This document shows positions 56,063 through 64,000 of a DNA stretch of 64,000 nucleotides, in pieces. This stretch comes from G965197555 sp965197555 (GTDB taxonomy: Bacteria > Chloroflexota > Dehalococcoidia > Lucifugimonadales > UBA3495). Within the stretch, counting starts at the first letter, position 1. The number at the start of each line of letters is the position of its first letter. The DNA lies in NCBI GenBank assembly GCA_965197555.1, contig OZ240213.1, forward strand, positions 620,001 through 684,000, given 5' to 3'. Both the position numbers and the translations under genes were made by a program. Below the pieces are notes generated by a model. That model searched no databases, had not been told where the DNA came from, and saw only the letters and a program-made list of their open reading frames with translations.

Positions 56063-57236
56063 TTGGCGTCATCCAGCGAGAGTGTTTCTTTGAGCGCCAC
56101 CGGGCGTGACGATATCAGGCGCTTACCTCCGGTGAGTCTGGATCGACCGATACGGCAGTTGATATTATGCTTCGTTGCTGTGGTCCTCTTTGAGACGGGC
56201 GAGTTAACGGCCGACATCTGTATGAGCCGAGTGACGATTGCCGACCCTACGACCACATCTCCCTGGCTCAATTACCGCCTAATCGGCGGGTTTCTAGCAG
56301 TATCCCGGACCGACGTGTTCCAGGCCATGCTAATGGTCGTCAGCCTAGTCATCATCGTCGTCACTTTGACCAACTCCACCGAGAGCCCCTTTTCAGGGAT
56401 AGGGGGCTCCTCTGCCAGCTTCCTAAGTCCCTTTACCAACGACGACGGGTCGCCTTTAACCGCAGTCTTCCTCTTGTCCATCGCGGGGTGGGCCTTTGGT
56501 GCCTTTGCCGCTCAACGGATACTGCAGCGCTTCATGGCGTTGGAGCGCAAGGACCTGGTCCCTCAGAGCTGCGACATCTCCATCGTATGCCTATTGGCCG
56601 TTTATGGACTTGCTGTCATGCTCGGATTGCTCACTTGGTGCGCCCTATCCGAAGCCAACTTGCTGACAGGAGTCACTGACGCCGAACGCATCTACTTTGT
56701 GGTATCGGAAGCATTCTTTCATCCGGCGGTGATGGGGCTACTTCTAACAGCGGTGATCGCTGCTGTAATGAGCGCCGCTGATTCCCAGTTGCTTCTGGCG
56801 TCCGCCGTCGCCTGCGACGACTTTCCCTTCGTAAACAGAGTGGCCCGTGGCATCGCGGCCAGGGCGAGAATCTGGCTAGGGCGCCTGCTGCTGATTGTTG
56901 TAGGCGCAGTCGCCATCTCCCTGTTTTACCCTGAATCGGTGTTCGACCTTTCAGTTACGCATGGGGAGAATGGGTGCCACATTTGGCCCGGTGACGATCT
57001 TGGCTCTATTCTGGCGCAGGTTCAACCTCTGGGGTGCCACGGCGTCCATCCTGGCGGGGACGTTGACGGCCTCCGTGTGGGCGTTCCAAGACGGCGGTCC
57101 CGGCAATATTTGGGACGTTCAGCCGGCCACGCGGGGCTTCCTCATCGCCATGTCCGTGGCTGTTGCTGTCTCCCTCCTCACACCAAAGCCACCGAAGGAA
57201 ATCGTAGACCTCTTCGACAAAGTGAACTTCCAATGA
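56063..57236 (+). pseudogene. Degraded sodium/proline symporter-like gene
   Basis: Middle and C-terminal portions of a sodium:solute symporter of the PutP type. Recognisable: YRLIGGFLAVSRTDVFQAMLM, WAFGAFAAQRILQRFMAL, AVIAAVMSAADSQLLLASA, then after two small indels near 56950-56965 the C terminus GRMGATFGPVTILALFWRRFNLWGA to the end at 57236. Several helices and the normal N terminus are missing, and the first ~35 codons are unlike the family. It cannot make a working transporter. Confidence 0.72.
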
Positions 57237-57347
57237 GCAGAAGGCCTAGTCATCGAGCGTTGGGATAGTACTATCTACGTACCATTTCCCGCCTTCGTGT
57301 ATTGTAGACGCCACTGGGCTGGGGCCATCCCCTGAGGGAGAGTTACG

Positions 57348-57605
57348 ATGATTGGAAAGATCGCAACGGCTGCCGTTTATGTTGAAGACCAACAAGCAGC
57401 CTTGGGCTTCTGGACCGAGCAAGTCGGCTTCGAGATAAGGACCAGGCTGTCCATGGGACCGTCGGGCCATTGGCTGGAGGTTGGTCCAAAGGGGGCGGAG
57501 TCGTGCTTGGTGGTCTATCCTAGATCGATGATGGAGGACTGCGGAAAGGAAGCCCTCCATTGTGTTCGAGGGCGACGATATCCAGGACACGTGGTCCCTG
57601 CTTAG
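57348..57605 (+). pseudogene. Truncated, frameshifted VOC family gene
   Basis: First ~65 residues are a VOC domain half (MIGKIATAAVYVEDQQAALGFWTEQVGFEIRT, GPSGHWLEVGPKGAESCLVVYPRS). A frameshift near 57545 moves the continuation (PSIVFEGDDIQDTWSLL) to another frame, and the sequence then loses resemblance. The last third of the fold is missing, so the gene is likely dead. GGGAGAG precedes ATG. Confidence 0.7.
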
Positions 57606-57733
57606 GTTGGATCGAGAGAGTGTCCATCGGTTGCTGTTATTTGACTGGGGTGCTGCTGTCTAATGGATGTCGCTGGAACGCGACTCTGTAGCATTGTTAC
57701 GCCATGATGTATTAGGATGGATCGGGCCATATC

Positions 57734-58042
57734 ATGCTAGAGCATATGGGAATTAGATGGGGCTACGTGTTTTTGAGCGCAGCGTCCTATCTCAGAGCCG
57801 AGGAGGCCCACGGCCTGATGGTGCAGGCCGTGGAGATGTACTTGGCCGGGGAAGGAGAGCGCAATATCAAACAGGCCGGCTTTGAAGGCAAGATAACGAC
57901 TGAGCAGAAGTACGAAGTGATCGGGTCCCTGGGTGGGCAAAGGTTTGACGCTGAGCTGGATACCCCGCAGGGCAGGGACAAAGCATCATTCCTGGTTAGC
58001 GAACAGACCCGGGGCGTGGGGTCGGTGATCTCCAGAAACTAA
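57734..58042 (+). CDS. Hypothetical protein
   Basis: 102 aa (or 98 from ATG at 57746). Helical first half (SAASYLRAEEAHGLMVQAVEMYLAGEGERNIKQAG), then KITTEQKYEVIGSLGGQRFDAELDTPQG and a short terminal strand. No family recognised, no membrane segment, no convincing Shine-Dalgarno. It lies in a decaying stretch, so it could itself be a remnant. Confidence 0.4.
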   Translation: MLEHMGIRWGYVFLSAASYLRAEEAHGLMVQAVEMYLAGEGERNIKQAGFEGKITTEQKYEVIGSLGGQRFDAELDTPQGRDKASFLVSEQTRGVGSVISRN

Positions 58043-58152
58043 CGGTCGTTTCTCCCCGTGGGCAAAGGGCTTCGGATTCCAAGAACACAAAAACCCCCAG
58101 TACATGGTGGCCCACTTGGAGTTTCCAGGTGTTGGGCCAGACCGCCCTAGCC

Positions 58153-58419
58153 TCAACGGTATACTTTGTCACGCCCCCCGACTCTCACCACTAGGACACA
58201 CAGAGCATCGTCTTGAATATCGCAGATAATGCGGTAGTCCCCTACGCGATAACGCCACAACCTACCCAATGGACCAGCCAACGCTTGGCCCATGTCCCTC
58301 GGACTGTTCGAGGCGGCAATCCGCTCGTCCATGTAATCCATGATGCGGTGAGCGGTTTGCCGGTCAAGTTTTCTCAGTTGGTCCTTGGCCGTGTCGGTAT
58401 ATTCAATCGGCCACGCCAA
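58153..58419 (-). CDS. RelE/ParE family toxin
   Basis: 88 aa. MAWPIEYTDTAKDQLRKLDRQTAHRIMDYMDERI and LWRYRVGDYRIICDIQDDALCVLVVRVGGRDKVYR are the standard RelE beta-sheet with the basic catalytic strand (RYRVGDYR, RVGGRDKVYR). RelE toxins cut mRNA on the ribosome. Its start overlaps the end of the antitoxin gene by 17 bp, the usual coupling. Confidence 0.92.
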   Translation of the reverse strand: MAWPIEYTDTAKDQLRKLDRQTAHRIMDYMDERIAASNSPRDMGQALAGPLGRLWRYRVGDYRIICDIQDDALCVLVVRVGGRDKVYR

Positions 58420-58630
58420 GCTGTTGCCTCACGGCAGCGGCGGCATGTACCTGTTCCTGGCCTTTGCGAACGCGTTCCAGAACGTCAGTGGCCAAGTAGT
58501 AATCCTCTAGGTCCTCAAGCCCGCGCTCGATCAACTCACGCAGATAGAACGCCTTGGTTCGTCCAGTCTGCGACGCCAAGAAGGCAAGCCGCTCTTCGGT
58601 GTCTGGTGACAGTCGAATCGAGGTTGCCAT
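58403..58630 (-). CDS. RelB-type ribbon-helix-helix antitoxin
   Basis: 75 aa. MATSIRLSPDTEERLAFLASQTGRTKAFYLRELIERGLEDLEDYYLA is a MetJ/Arc-type ribbon-helix-helix DNA-binding domain, followed by a toxin-binding tail with HAAAAVRQQLGVA. Start ATG 58630 is preferred over the longer frame to 58696, whose extra residues do not fit. First gene of the toxin-antitoxin operon; it should repress its own promoter in the 58631-58700 region. Confidence 0.88.
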   Translation of the reverse strand: MATSIRLSPDTEERLAFLASQTGRTKAFYLRELIERGLEDLEDYYLATDVLERVRKGQEQVHAAAAVRQQLGVAD

Positions 58631-58798
58631 ACCGCTGTTCTCCGTCACTGCGATCGTTGTATTCATTGTATCACGGAAGATCCTAGGGGGTCGCAAGCGG
58701 TCTTAGGTGGGAGACCGCTATCACCAATAGCAGTACATGATGGACCACTCATCACCCGGTGATAGCCAGCGAGCCAGGCTCATGGGACTATAATCCTA

Positions 58799-58827
58799 TT
58801 GACTATGACTAGTCTGACTAGTATCGT
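58799..58827 (+). promoter_or_regulatory. Putative promoter-operator of the second toxin-antitoxin operon
   Basis: TTGACT (58799-58804), 17-base spacer, TATCGT (58822-58827). The spacer contains ACTAGT-CTG-ACTAGT (58808-58822), both a direct and an inverted repeat, six bases before the antitoxin ATG. This is what an autoregulated, nearly leaderless antitoxin gene would need; inferred only. Confidence 0.45.
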
Positions 58828-58833
58828 TATCCT

Positions 58834-59106
58834 ATGGATTTAATATATTCGACATACGAAGCCAAGGCGCGGTTATCAGAGGTCTTACGGCACGTGCGAG
58901 AGGGTCGGACAGTAACTATCTCCTACCGCGGAGAACCAGTGGCCGAGGTACGGCCCATTGAGAAGGCACCGGCCACAATTGAAGAGCGGCTCGCAGAGTT
59001 GAGGCGCCGGGGCGTGTTGCATCCTCCCAGTGGGCCGCGCCGCGAGTTCAAGCCGGTGGCCCATGTCCCAGGTGCGCTTCAGCGGTTTCTCGCTGAGCGA
59101 GAATAG
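58834..59106 (+). CDS. Phd/YefM family antitoxin
   Basis: 90 aa. YSTYEAKARLSEVLRHVREGRTVTISYRGEPVAEVRPI is the Phd/YefM DNA-binding fold (AKxxLSEVL, GxxVxIxxxGxPVAxLxP); the C-terminal half (LRRRGVLHPPSG, VPGALQRFLAERE) is the toxin-neutralising tail. Its stop codon overlaps the GTG of the toxin gene (TAGTG). Confidence 0.9.
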   Translation: MDLIYSTYEAKARLSEVLRHVREGRTVTISYRGEPVAEVRPIEKAPATIEERLAELRRRGVLHPPSGPRREFKPVAHVPGALQRFLAERE

Positions 59107-59486
59107 TGAGCGTAGCGTACGTCGACACTTCTGCAGTCCTCGCGATTGGGTTAGGCGATTCCGTGGATGGCCGAGTTACTACTCGCCTGGGGACATATTC
59201 GAGCCTCTTGTCATCCAATCTCCTGGAAGCAGAAACGCGAGCGGCTTTCCACCGCGAGGGCCTTGAATTTGATGCTGAGACCCTGGTGGGGATCGAGTGG
59301 GTATTTCCTGACCGGCCGTTGACCCAGGAGTTCGAAACTGTCTTGGCTACCGGTTACCTTCGTGGCGCCGATCTGTGGCACTTGGCCACTGCCCTCTACC
59401 TAGCCCAAGACCCGGCTGAGATCGCGTTCGTTACCCTGGACGTCAGGCAGGAGGCAGTCGCTGAAGCGCTGGGGTTTCAAACTTGA
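59106..59486 (+). CDS. PIN domain toxin VapC
   Basis: 126 aa, GTG start overlapping the antitoxin stop by one base. Acidic metal site: Asp7 (AYVDTSA), Glu41/Glu43 (LLEAETRA), Asp89 (RGADLWHLA) and Asp112 (FVTLDVRQ). VapC toxins are ribonucleases cutting tRNA or rRNA. The last ~100 codons are duplicated in degraded form at 61090-61375. Confidence 0.92.
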   Translation: MSVAYVDTSAVLAIGLGDSVDGRVTTRLGTYSSLLSSNLLEAETRAAFHREGLEFDAETLVGIEWVFPDRPLTQEFETVLATGYLRGADLWHLATALYLAQDPAEIAFVTLDVRQEAVAEALGFQT

Positions 59487-59532
59487 TTGACCGGTCCGAC
59501 GGAGATGGCTCATGAAGAGGCATGTCTGGTCG

Positions 59533-59680
59533 TTATCGGAGAGATGATGCTGAACGCATAGCAGCGATTCCTTCTTTCAGGCCCGGATGATCCAGCCCGA
59601 GCAAACTCATCGTCCTAGCGCAGTGCAACCCGAGCATATCCGGGGTCCTAGATTCCGCTCCCGAGGTAGTATCTACCGGA
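59533..59680 (-). pseudogene. Fragment of an RmlD-like gene 3' end
   Basis: Minus-strand residues TPDMLGLHCARTMSLLGLDHPGLKEGIAAMRSASS match the C terminus of the intact RmlD-like protein at 61424-62317 (HPDLLGLDCARTMRSLGLDYPSLNEGISAMRLASS). Only the 3' ~140 bp are present. It follows the intact vapC just as the intact gene follows the broken vapC copy, so it is one arm of a local duplication. 59681-59884 shows nothing else. Confidence 0.75.
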
Positions 59681-59884
59681 CCATCTCCATCATCAATCTG
59701 GTGATTGACGCTGAGCAGAAAGCGTTGTAATAACCTAAGGGACAACGATGGCGTTCAACCTAGAAGTGGACCGAAGTGGTGAGGACCGCCGGCTAGCTGC
59801 TGTCTTCGCCGGTATGCTCCAGGTGACGGTCGATTTAGGAGGGCCGGAATCCCAGGGTCGGAGAGGTGTAGGAAGAAGAGGACA

Positions 59885-61141
59885 GTGGAAGTCCTTGTCG
59901 GAAGCCTTGTCATGGAGGACCTCTCGATTGTTGGCCTGATTAAACCGCTATCCACCGGCCGGGCTCAGAGCCAGTGCAGGGCATTAAAGATTAGTTTCTG
60001 GATATGCTCACTAGTCCTGCTGGCCGGAGTAGCGGCCTGCGGGAGTAGTCCAACGCCCACCTCAACGGAGCAGCCCGCAACTCTAGCCCCGGAGCGGCCG
60101 ATAACCGGTTCGACAGAGGAGCCTCCTACCAAAACGGCCCAACAGCCTCTCACCGAGACCGCCCTAGACCATCCTGCGGCGGCTTTTGCCATGTTGCCCT
60201 CCGAGAGCCAAGGCTTGATGTATGTTGACATTGATGCCGCGATGCAGAGGCCCGGGTTTCAGAAGCATGTGGAGTTCCAGCTCAGCCACTTTGTTAGCCA
60301 GGGCGAGATCCCGCTTGCCGAGGAATTACTTCGCTCGATGGGCACTCGATCCTTGACCCTAGCCAGGCCCTACAGCAGTTCAACCTGGGCTTGCGTCCTG
60401 AATGGCGATTTTGCCCGGGTGCAGGCTGCGCTGCGGTTGGCCGCCGAATCCGGGATGGGCCTCTCTGGCAGCATGATTGAGATTTACAAGGAAGTCGAAA
60501 TCTTTGCCCTGACCAGAACAAAGGATTCTGGCTATAAGTCCCAAGTTTATCTCGCCGTGCCGAACCCGGATACTTTGGCAGTAAGCCCGAACTTGGACGC
60601 AGTGCGGGAGATGATCGACCGACGGCAGGAAGGGCTTAGCCTACGCCAGCCTTTAACAATGATCTTGCAGGAGTGGGGACTCCCCGATTACCTGATGGGT
60701 TCTTGGCGGAAAGGCTCTGGTGAAGATGCCCAGTCAAATCCAATGGGAGCCGCAGTTTTCAATGGCGTCCACGCTAACCTGGCGGACGGCGCGGCCACCA
60801 CGCTGCGTTTCCTGATGCAGTTCGACAACGCCGAACAAGCGGCCACGGCCAACGCCTGGTTGCGGGAGCAGACCGATCCCCGGTGGCGAAGCGTCGGACT
60901 CGGAGAAGGAGTCCAAATCGACCAGTGGCAGCAAAAGGGGGCGACAGTTTACGCTGAGGTCACAGTTCCTGATGAAGATGTGCTAGAGTTGGTAACTCCG
61001 AATTCCGAATTAGGAGTAGCAGAATTGGCCGCGGCGTGGTCTGCAATGATGCCAGAGGCATTTCCATTACTGGCCGGTCAACCCAGCTTTTGCCACTGTT
61101 GTCCTCCAACCTCCTGGAAGCATAAATCCGAGCTGCCTTGA
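59885..61141 (+). CDS. Lipoprotein, unknown
   Basis: 418 aa. Lipoprotein signal ALKISFWICSLVLLAGVAAC near residue 33-52, a T/P-rich linker, then a domain starting AAAFAMLPSESQGLMYVDIDAAM with repeats of ANAWLREQTDPRW type, resembling DUF3352-like proteins. The last ~19 residues (after FPLLAGQ) read out of frame into the degraded vapC copy, so the native C terminus has been lost at a duplication junction near 61085. Start at ATG 59885 or 59912. Exported, function unknown. Confidence 0.6.
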   Translation: MEVLVGSLVMEDLSIVGLIKPLSTGRAQSQCRALKISFWICSLVLLAGVAACGSSPTPTSTEQPATLAPERPITGSTEEPPTKTAQQPLTETALDHPAAAFAMLPSESQGLMYVDIDAAMQRPGFQKHVEFQLSHFVSQGEIPLAEELLRSMGTRSLTLARPYSSSTWACVLNGDFARVQAALRLAAESGMGLSGSMIEIYKEVEIFALTRTKDSGYKSQVYLAVPNPDTLAVSPNLDAVREMIDRRQEGLSLRQPLTMILQEWGLPDYLMGSWRKGSGEDAQSNPMGAAVFNGVHANLADGAATTLRFLMQFDNAEQAATANAWLREQTDPRWRSVGLGEGVQIDQWQQKGATVYAEVTVPDEDVLELVTPNSELGVAELAAAWSAMMPEAFPLLAGQPSFCHCCPPTSWKHKSELP

Positions 61142-61375
61142 ACCCCGAGGGCTTTGGATTCCACGTTGACTACCTGGCCGACATCTACAGGGTCCTGCCT
61201 GACCGGCTTTTGACCCCGGAGTTTAAGATCGTCTTGGCTGGCGGCCACCTTCGACGAGCCGGTTTTGTGGCACTTGGCCACGGCCCTCTACCTAGCCCAG
61301 GACCCGACCCAAATTGCTTTCATCACCCTGGACGTCCGGCAGCAGGCGATTGTTACATCACTCGGGTTTCAAACG
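61090..61375 (+). pseudogene. Degraded vapC copy
   Basis: DNA similar throughout to 59205-59486 of the intact vapC: LLSSNLLEA then an in-frame TAA, then RAALNPEGFGFHVDYLADIYRVLPDRLLTPEF, a frameshift near 61265, and FITLDVRQQAI. The 5' third, with Asp7, is absent. Non-functional. Confidence 0.8.
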
Positions 61376-61423
61376 GGAACGGCAATTCTGGCGCATCCGC
61401 CTCACCAAGGACAAGTCCGGCTG

Positions 61424-62317
61424 CTATCGGGCCGGTGATGATGCCAATCTCATGGCGGAGATTCCTTCGTTCAGACTAGGATAGTCCAGCCCTAGTGAAC
61501 GCATCGTTCTGGCGCAGTCCAATCCGAGCAAATCCGGGTGCCTCGACTCTCCCGTCGCTGCAGCATCCATCGGGACCACCAACCCGCGGTCTAGGTGGAA
61601 CCCGTCGGCGATAGCCATCGCGAATTCATGCATGCTCACCCAGTCTCTACCGGCCACATGGTGGACTCCTTGGTAATCCCCCTCCACTAGTTTCACGATG
61701 CCCTCCGTCAAGTGGCCAACGTAGACCGGCGTACGATATACACTGGTGGCAACGTCATAAGGTTGGCCGCTCTGAAGACGTTCTATCAACCAGGGAGCGA
61801 AATTCCGCTTTCCCGGTGCCGGCCAGCCATAGACGATGCTGGTCCGGAGGATACTCCAGTCGGAGTCCAGCTTCGCCACTTCCTGCTCGGCCTCCCGCTT
61901 GGTCTGGCCGTAGTGGGTCGTGGGGCTGGGAATATCATCTTCCGAGTAGAATCCGCGCTCGCCGCTGAATACGTACTCAGTGGAAACGAAAACCAACTTG
62001 GCCTCGTGTTGGTCGCACAGCCGGGCGACCGATGACGTCCCACCCACGTTGACCGCCGTAGCCCGCTCCGGTTCCCTTTCAGCCGTACTCACATCGGCCA
62101 TGGCCGCCAGGTGTACCACCACGTCAGGCTTGGCCAACTGGAATACCCGCTCCAGCATCGCACCGTCGGTTAGGTCGACTCGATACCAGGGGTGAAGGTT
62201 GTCCAGTGGGGCGCGAGACCAGAAAGTGCCAACGACTGAACAACCAAGAGTTTCATTCAGACGACGCGCCAGGTGTCGCCCGATGAATCCACTGGCTCCG
62301 ACGATCAAGACCTGCAA
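61424..62317 (-). CDS. RmlD-like dTDP-4-dehydrorhamnose reductase family protein
   Basis: 297 aa extended SDR. NAD(P) motif VLIVGASGFIGRHLARRLNE, DVVVHLAAMADVSTAEREPE (RmlD-type), VFVSTEYVFSGERGFYSEDD, catalytic YGQTKREAE (YxxxK), and GVHHVAGRDWVSMHEFAMAIA. RmlD makes dTDP-L-rhamnose; without rmlABC nearby a related nucleotide-sugar role is also possible. TTG at 62317 has AGGAG eight bases upstream; the frame runs 23 codons further up but without family resemblance. Confidence 0.85.
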   Translation of the reverse strand: MQVLIVGASGFIGRHLARRLNETLGCSVVGTFWSRAPLDNLHPWYRVDLTDGAMLERVFQLAKPDVVVHLAAMADVSTAEREPERATAVNVGGTSSVARLCDQHEAKLVFVSTEYVFSGERGFYSEDDIPSPTTHYGQTKREAEQEVAKLDSDWSILRTSIVYGWPAPGKRNFAPWLIERLQSGQPYDVATSVYRTPVYVGHLTEGIVKLVEGDYQGVHHVAGRDWVSMHEFAMAIADGFHLDRGLVVPMDAAATGESRHPDLLGLDCARTMRSLGLDYPSLNEGISAMRLASSPAR

Positions 62318-62464
62318 CAGGGGTACTCCTCTTCCGGAACGATGACGCAAAGACTTGGGCCACATAGTCTTGCCAAACCAGCCCAACTAAAGAACGCCCG
62401 CGTCACTGCGGCGCACGATCCTAACCCTATGGCTGAACGCTTTCATCTCTAGCGCGCTAAGAGG

Positions 62465-63994
62465 TTACATGCGCAGGTCGTCCAAGAACTCTGAGGCAGG
62501 TTCTACTCCGGTTACCAGCAGATGGTCCCTCGCCCGAGTGCAGGCAACGTATAGAAGATTTCTTTCCGAGTTATAGACCTCTTCCAGCTCCGATTCATCG
62601 GTGATGGCCTCTACTCGCTCCTGGCTGGGGATTAATTCATCGTCACATGCCATCACCGCCACCGCCCGGAATTCCAGCCCTTTGGCTAGATGCATCGTGC
62701 TTACCGAGACGTTGCCTGGAATCGTTTCGACATGTTCATCAAGAACTTTGGGCAACAAGCCGGCGCTGTTGACCACTGATGTGGCTCGTTCCAATTGGTC
62801 TTCAGACCGCACAAAGAGGCTGATTTCTTCTGGTTGAATCCCCTCATTCACCCTTGAGGAAAGCCATTCGTGAACGCGGCGTCCCTCCTCTTCCACATTC
62901 GGCAGGACTCGAACAATTGGCCTCGGACCATTAAAGACCGAGACGGTTCCTCCTCGCTCTTCCGTATTGCCGTCAACATCGGAGATTTCCGGGTCCAGGA
63001 GCAGGTCTGCTTGGGCCCTGATTTGGTGTGATGTTCGGTAGTTGACCCTGAGCGTCCGCGAGCGGCCTCGGACGTCGACACCGAGTTCCCTCCAAGAGAA
63101 GGGCTGTTGAAAGATCCGCTGGCCCAGGTCCCCAGCGAAGAATAGCCCGTTGGGTCGATCGCCAGCCAGCGCCGCCAGGAATCTCAACTGGGCGATGCTT
63201 ACATCCTGGGCTTCGTCGACTACCACAAAATCAAAGGGTCGGCGTTCTCTCCCTGAGAACAAGGTGGCTAGCTGGTGGAACATGCTTGAGCGGGTAACTA
63301 CCCCTGCGGTCTCCAGGGCATTCCAGAGCTGCTGAAATATGGCCCACAGAGCACTCCGTTGAGTTTCCGAAAGCCTTCGACGACGACCTAAGCGAGTGAC
63401 GTCCCGGTACGCGTCCCACGTATCCAGATGCCGGGCGTCAACCACCTGTTGCCAGTCGGCAAGCAAGAATCGCAATGGGAAACGTTGTTCTCCGGTTTCT
63501 GATACCGCTTGGTCGAGCAAATCCCGTATGTTCTGCAACGAGGCGATGTTAAGAGGACCGAGATTTCTCTCGTAGAGTCTCGCGCCTATGGCGTCGAGGC
63601 TATGCACCTCCAACCGTTCGGCAACCATGGGCTGGTTACCCAATAGGAGCCGGAGCTTGGCTCGCAGAGAGTTGGCTAGGGCATCGGAGAATGTGGTCAA
63701 CAGGACCCTGGCATCTGGATTACCCGTCGCCAGGCGGACTGCCCGATGCAAGGCGACGACGGTTTTTCCTGTCCCCGCCGTGCCGGAGACTCGTGCGGGA
63801 CCGTTGTAGTCTCGCTCGACTAGTTGGCGCTGGGCCGGATGCAGGAATACCGCCCAGGTCTCCCACGGAGCATCTAAAGCCTGTTCCAGCTCCTCGACAT
63901 CGCGCATAGTCCGGAAGCGCCGCCGGGCGTCGGGGTGGTCGAAGGGGTCATGGGCTGCAACAGCCGGGACCGCAAGCTCAGGAGTCTTCCCCAC
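62465..63994 (-). CDS. UvrD/Rep-like superfamily 1 helicase, probably 5'-truncated by the window edge
   Basis: 509 aa visible. Motif I GTAGTGKT (71-78), motif II FVVVDEAQDVS, motif III/IV GLFFAGDLGQRIFQQPFSW, VNYRTSHQIR, motif V STMHLAKGLEFRAVAVM and motif VI NLLYVACTRARDHLLVTG. The compact layout, without the big 2B domain, is that of short UvrD_C_2-type helicases, many of which have an N-terminal extra domain. The first in-frame start here is GTG at 63994, six bases from the window edge, so the real start is probably outside. Confidence 0.88.
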   Translation of the reverse strand: MGKTPELAVPAVAAHDPFDHPDARRRFRTMRDVEELEQALDAPWETWAVFLHPAQRQLVERDYNGPARVSGTAGTGKTVVALHRAVRLATGNPDARVLLTTFSDALANSLRAKLRLLLGNQPMVAERLEVHSLDAIGARLYERNLGPLNIASLQNIRDLLDQAVSETGEQRFPLRFLLADWQQVVDARHLDTWDAYRDVTRLGRRRRLSETQRSALWAIFQQLWNALETAGVVTRSSMFHQLATLFSGRERRPFDFVVVDEAQDVSIAQLRFLAALAGDRPNGLFFAGDLGQRIFQQPFSWRELGVDVRGRSRTLRVNYRTSHQIRAQADLLLDPEISDVDGNTEERGGTVSVFNGPRPIVRVLPNVEEEGRRVHEWLSSRVNEGIQPEEISLFVRSEDQLERATSVVNSAGLLPKVLDEHVETIPGNVSVSTMHLAKGLEFRAVAVMACDDELIPSQERVEAITDESELEEVYNSERNLLYVACTRARDHLLVTGVEPASEFLDDLRM

Positions 63995-64000
63995 CGCTAG

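Noticed and set aside
55996..56271. 91-codon minus-strand frame with LKETLSLDDANRTAIRALIQGALVTRR near its end
   Set aside because: The tail looks protein-like, but the first half does not, it overlaps the symporter remnant and I cannot match it to a family.
58043..58152. Short plus-strand peptide FGFQEHKNPQYMVAHLEFPG
   Set aside because: It looks like a coding remnant but is too short to assign to any family, and has no start.
1..64000. tRNA genes, including selC
   Set aside because: I looked through the intergenic stretches for cloverleaf and T-loop (GGTTCGA) patterns and saw none that hold up; a covariance search would be decisive.

Overview
The window is 64 kb of a moderately GC-rich bacterial chromosome. 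The best match I can give from sequence alone is a Chloroflexota bacterium of the Dehalococcoidia/SAR202 type. Reasons: an enolase-superfamily enzyme beside a NIPSNAP protein, LLM flavin oxidoreductase, CocE hydrolase, paired MoxR/CoxE, an ACAD/SDR set, long TP/AP-rich stalks on exported proteins, and dense dispersed repeats built on TTCGACAAGCTCAGG. This assignment is an inference; there is no rRNA, and I found no tRNA.

Layout. 0-4.7 kb: NIPSNAP, mandelate-racemase-like enzyme, ArsM arsenite methyltransferase, PIG-L deacetylase and small unknowns. 5.3-10.5 kb: a sulfur module (cysteine-dioxygenase-like enzyme, four-domain rhodanese, two sulfite-oxidase-family molybdoenzymes, cupin) behind a good sigma-70-type promoter. 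10.8-20.8 kb: ITPase-like protein, MoxR-CoxE, PAP2 protein, CocE hydrolase, PhoU, radical SAM protein, Mg-chelatase-like AAA. 21.8-29 kb: YkvA, SelB, NurA, nitronate monooxygenase, a membrane metallopeptidase, a DAO-family oxidase. 29.5-32.5 kb: siroheme nitrite/sulfite reductase with HemD, ending in a textbook terminator. 32.5-47.2 kb: PstB, LLM oxidoreductase, HAD, hydrolase, peroxiredoxin, gamma-glutamyltransferase, a GIY-YIG nuclease between two repeat arrays, acetyl-CoA synthetase, a rhodanese, acyl-CoA dehydrogenase, SDR, fluoride channel, SEC-C peptide. 47.3-53.4 kb: a giant exported beta-helix/leucine-rich-repeat protein split by a frameshift. 53.8-62.3 kb: a plastic zone with several broken genes, two toxin-antitoxin pairs and a partial duplication. 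The window ends in a UvrD-like helicase.

The most interesting content is a selenocysteine system. SelB is encoded at 22.3 kb. Two genes that a standard gene call would cut short carry in-frame TGA exactly where their families have the catalytic cysteine: a rhodanese (43,100-43,927, Sec234 in YSU-QGG) and a TlpA/thioredoxin-like lipoprotein (54,677-55,285, ATW-U-PHC). Each TGA is followed by a hairpin whose apical loop G lies at the same distance (the 18th base after TGA), as expected for bacterial SECIS elements. Both act in sulfur/thiol chemistry, matching the sulfur module upstream.

The second notable signal is a repeat family tied to the GIY-YIG nuclease gene. The nuclease stop codon lies inside a repeat unit, and the neighbouring ~199-bp tandem array contains degenerate copies of the last ~80 bp of the nuclease gene, so the gene's 3' end appears to be what is being copied around the chromosome.
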